64,000 bases of DNA from Sycobia sp. Sy_11 (lineage: Eukaryota > Arthropoda > Insecta > Hymenoptera > Epichrysomallidae): NCBI GenBank assembly GCA_018907035.1, contig JACCIC010000048.1, forward strand, positions 1,023,001 to 1,087,000. Direction: 5' to 3'. Below are positions 46,499 to 59,258 of the stretch, piece by piece (within the stretch, counting starts at the first letter, position 1; each line of letters opens with the position of its first letter). The notes beneath the pieces are model-generated. The model was not told the DNA's origin, did no database searches, and saw only the letters and a program-made list of their open reading frames with translations. The translations under genes and the position numbers were made by a program.

Positions 46499-46700
46499 TA
46501 TTTAAGTATAGAAGAAAGCGGAGCGGGATACTAGGAGACGAGCAGCAATAAAGAAGCATCAGCTTGACATCCAGCGTTTGATTGAAATACGTATATATGC
46601 ATGCGTATCTAAACACACAAACATATATAATCTCCATACTCCTAATTTCTAACCAAATTACTTACTCAAAAATGTCAAGGGCCGTGGTGGTCGCAAACGA

Positions 46701-46704
<4 letters not shown>

Positions 46705-46756
<52 letters not shown>
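46705..46756. repeat. (TA)n microsatellite
   Basis: TA run of about 24 units. Bases 46757-48100 are AT-rich; nothing coding is recognised. Confidence 0.9.
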
Positions 46757-46757
<1 letters not shown>

Positions 46758-48097
46758 ACTTCATATTGAGTTTATATCAAAACTTGTTTACCAATGATTT
46801 ACACAATTTTATACGAAACTTTGGTTTATAGAATGTTACAAAAAAAATGATAAAAAATAATGATATTAATTATTTCATTAATGAATAAAATGGGATCTCT
46901 TAATTACGAATATTAAAATAAGTATAAAGATAACAGCGAATAATATTTCCAAATTAATTTTTTTTGCGAAAATTTAGATATACAATATTGTCTGTTTAAG
47001 GTAAACAATTGTAAAATTTATTATTATACTTAATTTTTAAGATGACAAAATCCAATACACAATAGACTTTATTATTTTATAATTCTTTCAAGCTATGAGT
47101 TTATGTATTGTATTAAATTATTTTTTATTAAACAAATAACATAATAACTTATTATTCTATAAATATTAATTTTATTCAAAATTATTAGATGTCTACGAGG
47201 TGATGTATAACGCTAATTTTCGATTATGTTTTGAAAGTTTTGAAAGTATTATTTCAGCTTTTGTTGGTCTTACTTTGATTTGTTTCTAATTTTTCAATAT
47301 TCCTGTGAAATTCTACTTTTAATCTATTCTTGCGCAATAAATTAGTCATTATAACTCCTTTTTTTTCTGCACTTAAATTGGGAATTATTTTTTAGTACCA
47401 GGAATGTAGTCTAAGGCATTTTTCTTCATCATTTTATAGAAAACCAAGTTGACATTCTTTACACGTATAATTATTAGATATAAAGAAATTCAATATTTTC
47501 ATTTTATTGGCTTTATGTATAAAATATTAGTTTTGTTATTCCAATGCTATAATATGTAAGTAGTAAATAAAAATATTAAATTTTGATAGTTTTGCGTAGT
47601 ATCTAAATAAATTTGAATTTGTCAGGATTGCCGTGCACTTTTTTATTCACAATTACATTTTTATTGTATTATTTTTTTTTACAATTTTATTTTATAAATC
47701 TGTATTTATAATCTAAAATTTTTATAATCTAAAATTCGAATGGTAATCTATAATTTGTGTCGAACAGAACCGTACTTGATTCTATCGGGTAAAGAATATA
47801 AAAATACTAATTATACGGAACATAATGGCACTTTAGACTATTCTTAATATAAAATTATGCAATTTAAAAAAATAATTAAATCATTATTTGATATTGATCT
47901 AAAACAGATTATTTTGTTTATTGTATTAAATTATTTTTAAATTACTTATTCTAAATAAGCGTATTTTGGAAAATAATAAATTAATAAAAATTATATAATA
48001 TTTGAAAACAAATTTCAATTGTTTTTATCGATTTATATTACAAAATTTAAAAAACAAATTCGAATAAAGATTGTGTCATTTGTCTGATGCAGTGTTC

Positions 48098-48100
<3 letters not shown>

Positions 48101-48154
<54 letters not shown>
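48101..48154. repeat. (TA)n microsatellite
   Basis: TA run of about 25 units. The following 900 bases (to about 49100) are AT-rich without a recognised gene. Confidence 0.9.
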
Positions 48155-48156
<2 letters not shown>

Positions 48157-49129
48157 CTTATATAAAATCCCTTCTGAATTTTGCAAAATAATATGATATA
48201 ATGTTACCTGAAATTGAATCGATCCTTTTAGCGGGGATACCTGTAGATTACCTAAACTTAGTCGGATGTTTTTGCTCATTGGAGCATAATTTGTTTATAT
48301 TTTATATTTTAAGATTTTTCATATTTAATATTTTCTGGGCAGAGTTTTATGTGTTAAATTTAGTTAAATTTTTCTGTTATTTCTTTTTTGCCGTTTAATT
48401 AAATTTATTAACCATTTTTTTAAAAATAGGTTTTTAACATTTTTTTTATTTATTTATGCTTAATTATTTTTATTTTTTTAATTATAGGTTAAATAAGATC
48501 TTTGTATTAATATTTTAAGAGTCGTAGTTGATTTTTCATTATCATTTTTTCTTACTTAGTTTTTATAATAAATATTGCAATTAAAATTTCAACCTGTAAC
48601 AGTAAGAATGACCCAAAATTCAATTACAACACGAAAATGATACAATAACTATAAAGAATAAAAATACTGCGTTTAAAAACCAATTTGTATATTTCATTTA
48701 TTTAAAATTAAATATGACATAAAACATTTTATAAAAAGATACATTCACTAGCAAGTTTAGGTTCTACGTGGCTTGGTGATAAAATCACCAAGATTTTAGA
48801 TTTAGAAATTTGGTCTAATAAATAATAAAAATTTATTCAATTTTTAACTACTTAAAAAATAAAATTACATACTAAGTATACATTTATAATAAAATTTTTA
48901 TGAAAAGAAATATTAAAAACTTTCAAAAATAAATAAATATTATGGTAAAATTTAACTTGGTTCGAAAAAATTTGTCTTTATTGTTTGTATTTGTGTTTTT
49001 TTTCTCTATCCATATATTATTACAATATATTTCTATCGCATGTAGTTCCATTCTTTTTCGTATTAACATATTTGCGGCGTTGTTATATTTTATTTTTTAC
49101 GCTGTATTAGAACTGCTTCTTCGGCTGCT

Positions 49130-49400
49130 TTGCTGGCAATACGATTTTCAGTGTTATTTAATGAGCAGATGTCCTTAAGACTTCTATTTTGATTTCTTTT
49201 CTTGATTTCTTGAATTTTATCAGTTTATAATTCATTTCATTAACTAATTCATTATTGGCGCTGAGATTGTGCAGTGAATTTAGTACACATTTTGAATCCG
49301 TACATATATAAAGATGGAGCTGTGTCGAGTGGATTGAGCATATCCGATACCAAGAAGTATTTAGCATATCTGAAGCAAATGCTTCAGCTGAAAAGGTAGA
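49130..49400 (-). pseudogene. LINE RNase H domain remnant
   Basis: The minus strand reads SAEAFASDMLNTSWYRI and LHLYICTDSKCVLNSLHNL, the spacing and wording of the RNase H domain of I/R1-type LINEs (Glu in the first block, Asp in TDSK), then MNYKLIKFKKSRKEIKIE and R-T-S-A-H where active copies have W-x-P-x-H. Further left the frame decays. Only the domain fragment is visible. Confidence 0.5.
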
Positions 49401-49409
49401 GAATTCGAC

Positions 49410-49870
49410 TGTAAATTGATAAAAATTTTTATCGGTTTTACAGTTTTGTTACAATAATATAATATACTAATATAATGAGTATCGTAAAGTCCTTATTTAT
49501 AATCACCACCGTACAATCTGAAATAGAAATTACTACTAAAAATTTAGTCTACTAAAGAGTTTAGTCCTTGAAGATGAGCCGGAACTGTTCGAAACGTCGG
49601 AGATGAAAAGTAAATTTAAATTTAAGCTGGTAGGGAAAATCAGATTCTCCTTTATTAACATAGAATATAGATTATTTTATTTGTATTATTTTTAATTTTT
49701 AATCTTTATTTAATTGATTTTTTATTTTATTTGTTATTAGTAATTTGTATTTTAAATTTTGTGGGGGTTATTATAAACTAGGAGAGTCTGACTGTCATTA
49801 TATTAGTATAATATTTTATTGTATAAAGACTGTGAAACCGATAAAAATATTTATTAATTTATTTCAGAAC
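49410..49870 (+). repeat. Penelope-like / hammerhead-bearing dispersed repeat (copy E) with inverted ends
   Basis: The left end ('aaaatttttatcggttttacag..tataatatactaatataatg') is the approximate reverse complement of the right end ('ctgtcattatattagtataatat..ctgtgaaaccgataaaaatatt'). The interior at 49566-49600 reads CTTGAAGATGAGCC, a short stem, then GTTCGAAACGTCGG, a hammerhead-like layout widespread in Penelope-like element termini. Copy A (8565-8930) shares this order. Confidence 0.6.
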
Positions 49871-49937
49871 AGTCGAACTAAATACAATTTTTAATTGCTG
49901 CATAATAACGCAAAACGTTTTTTTTTTTATTTTAACA

Positions 49938-49986
<49 letters not shown>
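49938..49986. repeat. (TA)n microsatellite
   Basis: TA run. Bases 49987-50600 are AT-rich with no recognised feature. Confidence 0.9.
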
Positions 49987-49989
<3 letters not shown>

Positions 49990-50602
49990 TATAGGTGTTT
50001 TCTTAATTTTCTATATATCTGACGAATATATATTTTTTACTCTACTAACTTTACACAAATAAATCAAAATTATTTATTATTTTTTTAATTATGAATGAAG
50101 AACATATACCTTTTCGCCGCCAGTCGTTTCTGTGATAATCGTTTTGCACTCAGTTGTAAATGACGTTTTCTCGTACAAACAATTTTTATATCGCTTGCAT
50201 CTTTGTCACTCAAATTAAAATTGTTTATCATTATGAATAATATATTATGAACAAAAAACAATAAGTATAACACAAAATAATGAAAAAAAAAAATATAAAA
50301 GAAATGCGAAAATGTTTGAAAAAGTAAACTAATTTCACAAATATATAAATAAATAAAGAATTAAGACAAAAATAAATTAAATTTATCGACTAAATTAAAA
50401 AATTGAACAAGACTTAATTTGCAGAGTATGTATGTTATTTATTAGGTTATTATTCTTATATTTCGAGAGAAACAATTGAAATTATACCTGTAGTTTATAT
50501 AAAATGTTTCGTTTGTTCATACATAAAATTGAATGACCCAATATGATATGAAAAAAATTTTGATGAAATAGAGGGGTTGGGGGCACAAGAAATAATTTTG
50601 GT

Positions 50603-50603
50603 A

Positions 50604-50652
<49 letters not shown>
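50603..50652. repeat. (TA)n microsatellite
   Basis: TA run of about 24 units. Confidence 0.9.
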
Positions 50653-50655
<3 letters not shown>

Positions 50656-51087
50656 GTGATAAAGAAGTGTAAACTATTGAAAAATAGAAAAAATGTGTAA
50701 TGCCTGTAATTTTATATTAGTTCTAATGTCATAGTACATATACTTATTTAATATTCTCCTTCTTGTTTAATTATAATATTGCATTGTAAATCAATAATTG
50801 CAATTAGTATTATTATTCACTGAATTATATGATATTATTATAATATGTAACTCTTTTTTTCATATTAAAATTCCAATCAGGCTATATCTTCATTTTTTCA
50901 CGAATTTCAGACAAAAAATATTCGAGTAGACCAATCGACAAAAGCAAGGCACGTTGGATATGGAGAGTGAAACAGTTACCTGAATTATAACAAAAATTAA
51001 TAAATAATTGTAATTAATTTTAAAAAATATTTTTGTATTACTTTCTTACTACTTCATTCTTACATTATTCCAACATAATAATGTTTT

Positions 51088-51142
51088 TATATATTATATT
51101 ATAAAGACTGTAAAGACCGATAAAAATATTTATCAATCAACG

Positions 51143-51192
<50 letters not shown>
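51088..51192 (+). repeat. 'gactgtaaagaccg' repeat end (copy F) followed by (TA)n
   Basis: The block 'attataaagactgtaaagaccgataaaaatatttatcaa' matches the right end of copies B, C and E, then a TA tract (51145-51192). Copies D and F both end at a TA tract, suggesting a preferred target. Confidence 0.7.
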
Positions 51193-51193
<1 letters not shown>

Positions 51194-51449
51194 TTAGATA
51201 TACATATCTCAGGGTTGAGATATTTTTTAATTAACTTGTAATAATTTATAATTACTTTTAATTTTTATCGATATATATAATTAATAAGGTATTATTTTCA
51301 ATTTTCAATTAAATGAAAATTGAATTAATCATTATTTTTAATTAATACAATAGTTTGTGTTAATGAATTATTTTATCATACTAAAACTGTAATGATCATA
51401 GAATCATGTATTTGAATATGTGGTCAATAACTGTATTACGGGTATCACG

Positions 51450-52154
51450 TGTGACGTAATACGACTACAATCGACGTGTCACGAAACCGTATTTTGTCAT
51501 GTCCTTTTACACTCCTTTTATAACCGCGAAATATAATTATGTAATAAAAAAATAGCTTAAACGATCAAAAATAAGTATTTTATACCTATAGCAAATATGT
51601 ATTTTATAATAGTTTATGAATACAAATAATATTGAATCACTTGATAGCGCAAAGGACACGGACATTAAAAATATACATTATTCATATAGAATCGATATGT
51701 ATGGGCATTCCGTTCAAATAAATATTTGAACTACATTCTATAATTGAGTTCGATGGCCAACAAATACACGCGCATAGCTGTAGCGAGACGATGCACATTT
51801 ATGACCGCCGAGGAATTCCCGCAATTAAGCGACGCTGCATGGGAGCAGCTGCAGCGTGCACAACCAGCAAGGGAGAAGGACCGTCGATGCGCGGATTGGC
51901 GCTCGCTATACTTGGGGTGGGGAGTTGCGATATGTGCGGGGGTGTGCATAGAGATGTTTTTGCGGATACAAACACTTCGCTTTCGGCAGCCGCGCAGTAT
52001 TATACATATCTAATAAAGCTAACATTAAAATTAATATCGTTTCTTATTTCATTTCTATAATATAATAATTTTAATTAATATTCTAAAATATTAAATTTCA
52101 AACGGCACATTTTTCGCGCGCTATAGCTTATTTTTACAGGATAGAGACATCACA
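51450..52154 (+). repeat. element 3 5' LTR
   Basis: 705 bp, starting TGTGACGTAATACGACTACA and ending GAGACATCACA. An 89-residue open frame inside (51744-52013) recurs in the 3' LTR because the DNA is duplicated; there is no evidence it is a gene. Confidence 0.93.
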
Positions 52155-52384
52155 GTGGTGGCAGCGGAAAACAAAATTTTTTTTAATATAAAAAAAAAAA
52201 AAAAAAAAAAAACAACAAAACAAGATAATTTTTGGAAGAAATTTACTAGACGAAATCATCGGCAATCATCGAGTTTAATAAATTATTAAGCCTCCAGTTA
52301 TTCAAGACTCTACAAACTCCAGTTTCAAGTAGACGACGTCTAGCCGGGCGAGAAGTGCTACAGTGGTGCTACAGTGCTACAGTG

Positions 52385-52454
<70 letters not shown>

Positions 52455-52483
52455 TTGAATTAGTGAATTACTAGTGAAGTGTG

Positions 52484-52518
<35 letters not shown>

Positions 52519-53792
52519 GAAAAATCGATGTTGTGTTTATTGTGTATGTGTTTATAGAGCTTTTGTGTATATTAATATTGTGTTTATTTTGTATGTGTAT
52601 GTAGAGCTCTTGTGTAGTGTTAGTTTATTGTGTATAAATATGTGTGTGTAATTTAAGCGTTTATTGTGAATGCTATTGCCAACCCCCTTACTTGGGTTTT
52701 TGGCACGTTTTCCCCAAGTACAAGGGTGAATACCAGGAGGAAGTGATTACTATTACGTGCCAAGTATAGTAGAATAATCACAGGCAACAGCAAGAAAAAA
52801 AGTAAGTCCGTAAACCTTAATTTTGTAAATCAAGTGATTCTGTGCAAAAATTAAAGTCAAGTGTTAAAACAAAAGAAACCTAAAGAAAAATTTTATTATA
52901 CGTATGTTGTGTGCGTGAGCATATGTATTTCTGTAAGCCTACCTGTGTATATACAGATTTATATTAATATTACAGCGTACATATAGGGTTGTACAATTAT
53001 AATAAATGTAAGTGGTGTATGTTATAAATGTATGGGTAGACTTATTAATATATTTAATAAATAAATAAGATATATATTGAAATCCATTTGTTTATACCTT
53101 TATAATTATAATCAACCATTTTTATAAATATATTACACTTTTAATTATATCTTCTTCTATTATATTTTATTATATATTCGCACGTAATTGATTCATTCCT
53201 ATATCTTTCTATTGCTGCTTTTATTGCGTGTATGAATTGTGATTGCTGAGTTCCTTTGCCTCTATGGGATGTTTCTTCTGTACGTTTACTTATGTAAACC
53301 GTCAAAAATTTTTATACATAATTCTACCTAAATAAGAAAATATAAATAAATAATTAAATAAAGTAGCCATTAAAACAAATATATATATATAATAAAACAT
53401 AAATTAATATATAGACAGATAAATTTTAAGCAGTTAATAAATAAATAATAAATAGATATACAGTATAAATAAATACCATTATTACTATTACCTGCCATTA
53501 CGTATTATATATAAATTAGTATTATTAAGGAATTAAAACTTAAAATTAAATAACCAAACAAGTAAAAATAATTAAAAATTGAATTAAATAATTAAATAAT
53601 AAATACATAGAAATTATATATAACTTTATTTCACTTATAACCTTATTTCACTTATAACCTTATTTCATTTATAACTTTATTTCCTTATTAAACTAAATCA
53701 TATAAATTATACGTACATTTTAAAATAAAACAAAAATTATAGAAACACAATAACACAAATTTTATTTATTAAATAAATTAACACATAACAAA
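52155..53792 (+). other. element 3 leader, with putative primer binding site and (GT)n
   Basis: TGGTGGCAGCGG begins one base after the LTR end and is the likely primer binding site. The leader then holds an A tract (52189-52212), a GT run (52396-52452) and 1.3 kb of AT-rich text with no gene. Confidence 0.65.
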
Positions 53793-54960
53793 ATGCCTCC
53801 AACGCGTAGAAATAAAATAATTAAAAATGCTACTAATACCGTACGAAAAACAAAAAAAAAATAATCCTACTAACAATTTAAATATGCCACATAACGATGA
53901 CATTAACGAAAACATTATCGCAAATCAAATACATGAAATTACAGAAATACCATCGAAACAAAATGAGGTTACTAATGTAAAACAGATAGAAAATGATAAC
54001 TTTGTCGACTTACGTACGGCAAATTTAATTATCCCGGAATTCAAAGGTACAAACGATTGTATAGAAACCTTTGTGCGTGCTTGTGAAAGAGCCAACAGTG
54101 CGGTTGCTCCAAATTCGAGATTTTTTCTTCTAAATTTAATTCGAGCCAAGTATAAAGGGGAGGTAAACACTTACCTTTTAAGTAAAAGCGACCATACAAA
54201 TTTATCAGATTTTTTAGAAGATTTAAGGAAATCATTCGGGCCGCGAGAAAACTACAACCAACTAAATGCGGAACTAGCTTGTATTACACAGAAAGAAAAA
54301 GAATCGGTACGCGACTACGGTACCAGGGTCAGCATGCTTGTCATTAGACTTATCGCGTCTATAAAAAAAACGTACGCGGAAGACAAATCGCTCGGTGTTA
54401 CAGCAGGTGCATACGATAATGCAATCAATTGTTTTATTACGGGACTGTTAGACTATCGAATAGCAGACCGCGTAGAAAAGGAGAAGCCGACCTCGTTAGA
54501 AAACGCGATACATTTAGCCCTAGAGGCTGAGAAATTTATCAACTATAGAACCGGGATTCACAATAAAAATTGCGAGATCAAACCCTTAGAAAACACAGAA
54601 ATCCGTGTCGCACATGTACGAGATATAGAACGTGAACAAAAAAACAATAATCGAATAAATAAATTTAAAAAATTCAATGATCAAAATATACAAAAATCTG
54701 AAAACAGGACATGCTTTCATTGTGGTAAACCGGGACACATAAAATTAAATTGCAGATACCTAAATAAGACACAAAGTAATAGAGGACATCCTTACAAATT
54801 TGAAAATAGAAATAACCGTGTTACTAAACAAAGTAATATTAAGTCACAAGGACATCCAAATTTAAACGAGAACGAAGCTCGTCTAACCGGGGCGAAGTCG
54901 AGCTTCGAAAAACAAAAGCGTCCTGCAGCGTACGTATTTACTACGGAACAAAAGGATTAA
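53793..54960 (+). pseudogene. element 3 gag
   Basis: An ATG at 53793 (MPPTRRNKIIKNATN) begins a short frame that stops right after a run of ten A (53852-53861). The main frame is open from before 53827 to the TAA at 54958 and includes LIIPEFKGTNDCIETFVRAC and VRDYGTRVSMLVIRLIASI (capsid region), then one CCHC knuckle CFHCGKPGHIKLNC near residue 295 of the open frame. Either the ten-A run has lost or gained bases or translation starts at 53827 instead. Gag packages the element RNA. Apart from the first 20 codons it looks intact. Confidence 0.85.
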
Positions 54961-56679
54961 ACAACGTAAATACACCCACCGTAAAATTAGAAGCTAGATT
55001 TAGAAATAATCTAGAAATGTTTTTTTTTGATAGACACCGGTTGTAATCTAAACTTAATAAAAAACAAGTACGTTAGTGAATCTAAACACATTAAAAAAAA
55101 AATAATTTATAATTTATTGGGAATAGGTAAGGGTACGGTTGGAACACTTGGGGAGATAACTTTGGAGCTTAGTGAATATAATATAACATTTCAAATAGTA
55201 CCGGACGACTTTCCATTAGAAGTCGATGGCATTTTGGGAATTGAATTTCTCAAGAACGAGCAGGTAGAAATAACCTTAAAAAAATACGGTATTGGGAAAT
55301 TAAAAACTCAAACAGGTTTTCTAAAATTCGAAAAAAGTATAACCATTGATCTCCCTGGTAGAACTCGGAAATTAATCGAACTACCAGTTTTAAATGCTAG
55401 TGTTATAGAAGGTATTCTACCCCGCATAAATATAGGTTCTGACGTTTATTTAGGAGAAGCATTAGTAACACCAAAAAATGGTATTGTTCAGGTCTTCGCT
55501 GTAAACTCATCAACAGAAGACATTAGAGCCACATTCCCCATACCAAAATTGGAACCAATTCCAAATATATCAAATTTTAATAGTAACGATATATGTGAAA
55601 CACAAACCGATAAAAAATTATTATCTAAACGTATAGCCACGCTTTTAAAGATCATTAAAAATGACCATTTAAACGTAGAAGAAAAAGATAAGATTATCCA
55701 ATTAATTTCTAAATACCCTTTTCAATTTTATATACCGGGAGACAAATTACAGGCAACAAATATAGCTTCTCATAGAATTGAATTAACTGATTATACACCA
55801 ATTAACAAAAGACAGTTTAGGCATCCGCAAATTCATAAAACCGAACTAGAAAAACAAACAAAAAATATGTTAGAAGAAAACATAATACAACCATCGATCT
55901 CACCTTGGAATGCACCCTGTTTTCTAGTGCCAAAAAAAGCAGATGATTCTGGAAAGAGTAGTTGGCGTTTAGTTATTGATTATCGAGCACTTAACGAAAA
56001 AATTGTAAATGTTTCTTATCCTCTTCCTAATATAACGGAAATTCTGGACCAGTTAGGTGGTGCCAAATACTTTTCTACTTTAGATTTAGCCTCAGGTTTT
56101 CATCAGATTCCTTTAGAGTCTGCGTCAAAACAATTGACAGCATTTTCGACACCTTTTGGCCACTGGGAGTTCAATCGTACTCCAATGGGTCTTCGCACTA
56201 GCCCTGCAATTTTTCAAAGAATGATAAATAAAATTTGTTCTGGATTATTAAATACAGAAATGTTAATATTCATGGATGATGCAATTATTTTTTCTGATAG
56301 CTTAAAGAAACATATCCAAAATCTTGAAAAATTTTTGAAAATATTAAAAAATGCAAATCTAACCTTAAAACCAGAGAAGTGCTCATTTTTATGTAAAGAC
56401 ATAGTTTATTTAGGACACAGGGTATCAGCTAATGGAGTGAAACCAGATCCAAAAAAGGTCGAAGCTGTCAAGTGTTTTCCCATTCCTAAAAACAAGAAAA
56501 ATGTTAAACAGTTTCTAGGCCTCGTAGGTTATTATAGGAAGTTTATAAAAAATCTTGCTAAAATAGGTAGACCCTTATATTTATTATTAAGAGAGAACAC
56601 ATGCTTCAAATGGGATGAAAGCACACAGGATGCATTCGAAAGATTAAAAAATATTTTAATTAATCCACCTTTATTATAA
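54961..56679 (+). pseudogene. element 3 protease and reverse transcriptase
   Basis: After gag, a -1 frame carries about 23 codons to a run of nine T (55020-55028), where the frame breaks. The main pol frame then starts IDTGCNLNLIKNKY (protease active site) and DGILGIEFLKNEQVEI. Polymerase motifs follow: WRLVIDYRALNEK, FSTLDLASGFHQIPL (first Asp), MGLRTSPAIFQRMI and LIFMDDAIIFSD (FMDD active site), then FLGLVGYYRKFIKN. The frame ends at TAA 56677-56679, where related elements read through to RNase H. So the copy has one homopolymer break and one nonsense codon. Confidence 0.88.
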
Positions 56680-58383
56680 TATCCGGATTTTAGTAAAGAA
56701 TTTATAGTTACAACCGATGCATCTGACTATGCATTAGGGGCAGTACTGAGTCAGGGCGAAATAGGAGACGATCTTCCCATAGCATACGCGTCAAGATTAC
56801 TTGGACAGGCAGAAAAAAACTACTCTACAACGGAAAAGGAGCTGTTAGCCATGATTTTTGGGGTCCAACAATTTAGGCCATATATTTATGGCAGAATGTT
56901 CACTCTGGTCACAGATCATCGACCATTAATCTGGCTTAAGAACCTTAAAAATCCTTCTTCAAAACTAGCCCGTTGGCAATTACGCCTCAGAGAGTATACA
57001 TTCAAGGTAGTTTATAAGGCTGGTCGAGTTAACTCTAATGCTGACGCTTTATCTCGAAACGCAGTTGAATATGAATCAAATGTATGTATTGCCCTGACGG
57101 ATCTGCAAAAGATGGAAGTCTGCACTGACTTCTCATCGGTTTCTGGTTCAACAGGAGATACAGAATGGATTCTGAATGAAAATATTGCAAAAATATTTTT
57201 ATCGTATAACAACGAGCAAATAATAACTGATAACACTACGACTCACGACGAAGACAGAAACGATACGCAAGTGTTGAATAACACAGCGGATTCGTGCAGA
57301 CAAGAGAAAACTGTAGAAATCGGTACAAAAAAAGGCATATCAGAGAATATACAACGTGTAGTTGTACAGCCAGATGATGACAGTTCAAAGCATAATAGAA
57401 CCCGAACGGTATGCAATGCTCGAGAGTCTGTGCTGGAAGTGGAACAAACAGATGTTGACAGCGCTGAACAGTTTTCTTTGAGAAACATATGTGAAGCCCG
57501 AGAGTCTGTGTGTGAAAAGGATAAAATGCCAGGAACTACAGGTTATGACGATAACCATGTAAATAGTAGTATGGAAAAAAGAAACCGAACAGTTCTCTAT
57601 GTGACAGAAACTGCAATAACACATACAAATGACTTTCTGCTTATGAAAAGCGACCATACTGTTCATTTCATTTCAGCGGATTGTAATTTGTATACAGCAA
57701 CCAGCAAAGAGTTCCTTAATAATGGTCTTTTAAACTCAGAAAATTTACTCATTCTAAACCCCTCTGTTGGACAGGTGATCACATTCCAGACAGATAATTC
57801 GTATATATTCAACCTTGTTGTTAAACAAAAATACGATCAAGCTGCAGAAATAGAAAACCTCAGAATTTGTTTCCAAGGCCTCAAAACTTCCATTGTTGAA
57901 ACTAATATAAGAACAGTTAGAATTTCAAAAGTAGATAATGGCATAGATAATATACCGTGGGAAATAGTAGAAAATACATTATTAGAGATCTTTCAAGATA
58001 CAAAAATTACATTTGTAATTTGTGCAGGCGATGTTTGCTTTCCAGATGAGCCGGAAAGGGAGAATATAATTAAAGAATATCATGATTCTGCTGTTGGTGG
58101 CCATTATGGCATAACAAAAACACATAAATCTATCCGAAACCATTTTTACTGGCACAACATGAAAAATGATATACGCCATTATATTCTCTCTTGCAAGAGC
58201 TGTCAGGAGGGTAAATTAACTAGAATAAAAACCAAATTGCCTATGCAAATCACTGATACACCAAAAGCAGCACTCGATAAGGTTCAGATGGACATTGTAG
58301 GACCTCTTACGAAACCGTATTTTGTCATGTCCATTTACACTCCTTTTATAACCGCGAAATATAATTATGTAATAAAAAAATAG
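56680..58383 (+). pseudogene. element 3 RNase H and truncated integrase
   Basis: The same frame continues after the TAA: RNase H with TTDASDYALGAVLSQG, STTEKELLAMIFGV, FTLVTDHRPLIWL and RVNSNADALSR. About 330 residues of hydrophilic spacer follow. The integrase zinc region (YHDSAVGGHYGITKTHKS with CKSCQEGK) and the start of the core, VQMDIVGPLT with the first catalytic Asp, end at about 58308. From there the frame reads into the 3' LTR and stops at 58381. The second Asp, the Glu and the C-terminal domain are absent. Confidence 0.9.
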
Positions 58384-58982
58384 CTTAAACGATCAAAAAT
58401 AAGTATTTTATACCTATAGCAAATATGTATTTTATAATAGTTTATGAATACAAATAATATTGAATCACTTGATAGCGCAAAGGACACGGACATTAAAAAT
58501 ATACATTATTCATATAGAATCGATATGTATGGGCATTCCGTTCAAATAAATATTTGAACTACATTCTATAATTGAGTTCGATGGCCAACAAATACACGCG
58601 CATAGCTGAAGCGAGACGATGCACATTTATGACCGCCGAGGAATTCCCGCAATTAAGCGACGCTGCATGGGAGCAGCTGCAGCGTGCACAACCAGCAAGG
58701 GAGAAGGACCGTCGATGCGCGGATTGGCGCTCGCTATACTTGGGGTGGGGAGTTGCGATGTGTGCGGGGGTGTGCATAGAGATGTTTTTGCGGATACAAA
58801 CACTTCGCTTTCGGCAGCCGCGCAGTATTATACATATCTAATAAAGCTAACATTAAAATTAATATCGTTTCTTATTTCATTTCTATAATATAATAATTTT
58901 AATTAATATTCTAAAATATTAAATTTCAAACGGCACATTTTTCGCGCGCTATAGCTTATTTTTACAGGATAGAGACATCACA
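58309..58982 (+). repeat. element 3 3' LTR, lacking its first 31 bases
   Basis: It matches 51481-52154 with three differences (near 58325, 58609 and 58760). It begins inside the integrase reading frame with no polypurine tract, so the join is a deletion junction. Confidence 0.93.
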
Positions 58983-58986
58983 CACG

Positions 58987-59208
58987 GTCCACGGTCGCGC
59001 AAATCGTATCATTGCGCTGGCAGCTGGTGTATTCTATCAATTCGTTCAACACTGTTTCCAAAATCATGTAAAAAGTAGTGGCAACATCGCATTGTATACG
59101 ATTTGATGACAGCATGCGAGTGTTTACGATTTTCTAAACGAATGAAACACAAATCCGAACAGAGTCGACCCAACCTCTCGAAAAATGTCGTACAGCTGAT
59201 CCGATAAT

Positions 59209-59258
<50 letters not shown>

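Larger units (their letters stand above)
51450..58982 (+). mobile_element. Ty3/gypsy LTR retrotransposon, element 3 (young, integrase-deleted)
   Basis: Bounded by CACG at 51446-51449 and 58983-58986, a 4-bp target duplication typical of gypsy insertions. The 5' LTR is full length with TGTGA..TCACA ends. The 3' LTR begins 31 bases late and directly abuts a truncated integrase. Over the shared 674 bases I saw only three differences between the LTRs, so the insertion is recent. Gag and most of pol are preserved apart from homopolymer slips and one nonsense codon. Confidence 0.93.

Noticed and set aside
47190..47420. A decayed coding element on the minus strand
   Set aside because: Only a few lysine-rich fragments are readable, with no motif that identifies a family.
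48170..48279. A short exon ending in a CAG/GTAACA donor on the minus strand
   Set aside because: No acceptor or homologue could be identified, and the frame runs into a TA microsatellite.
51744..52013. 89-residue open frame repeated at 58572-58841 as a possible conserved small protein
   Set aside because: It lies within the two LTRs of element 3; identity comes from LTR duplication, and no motif or start context supports translation.
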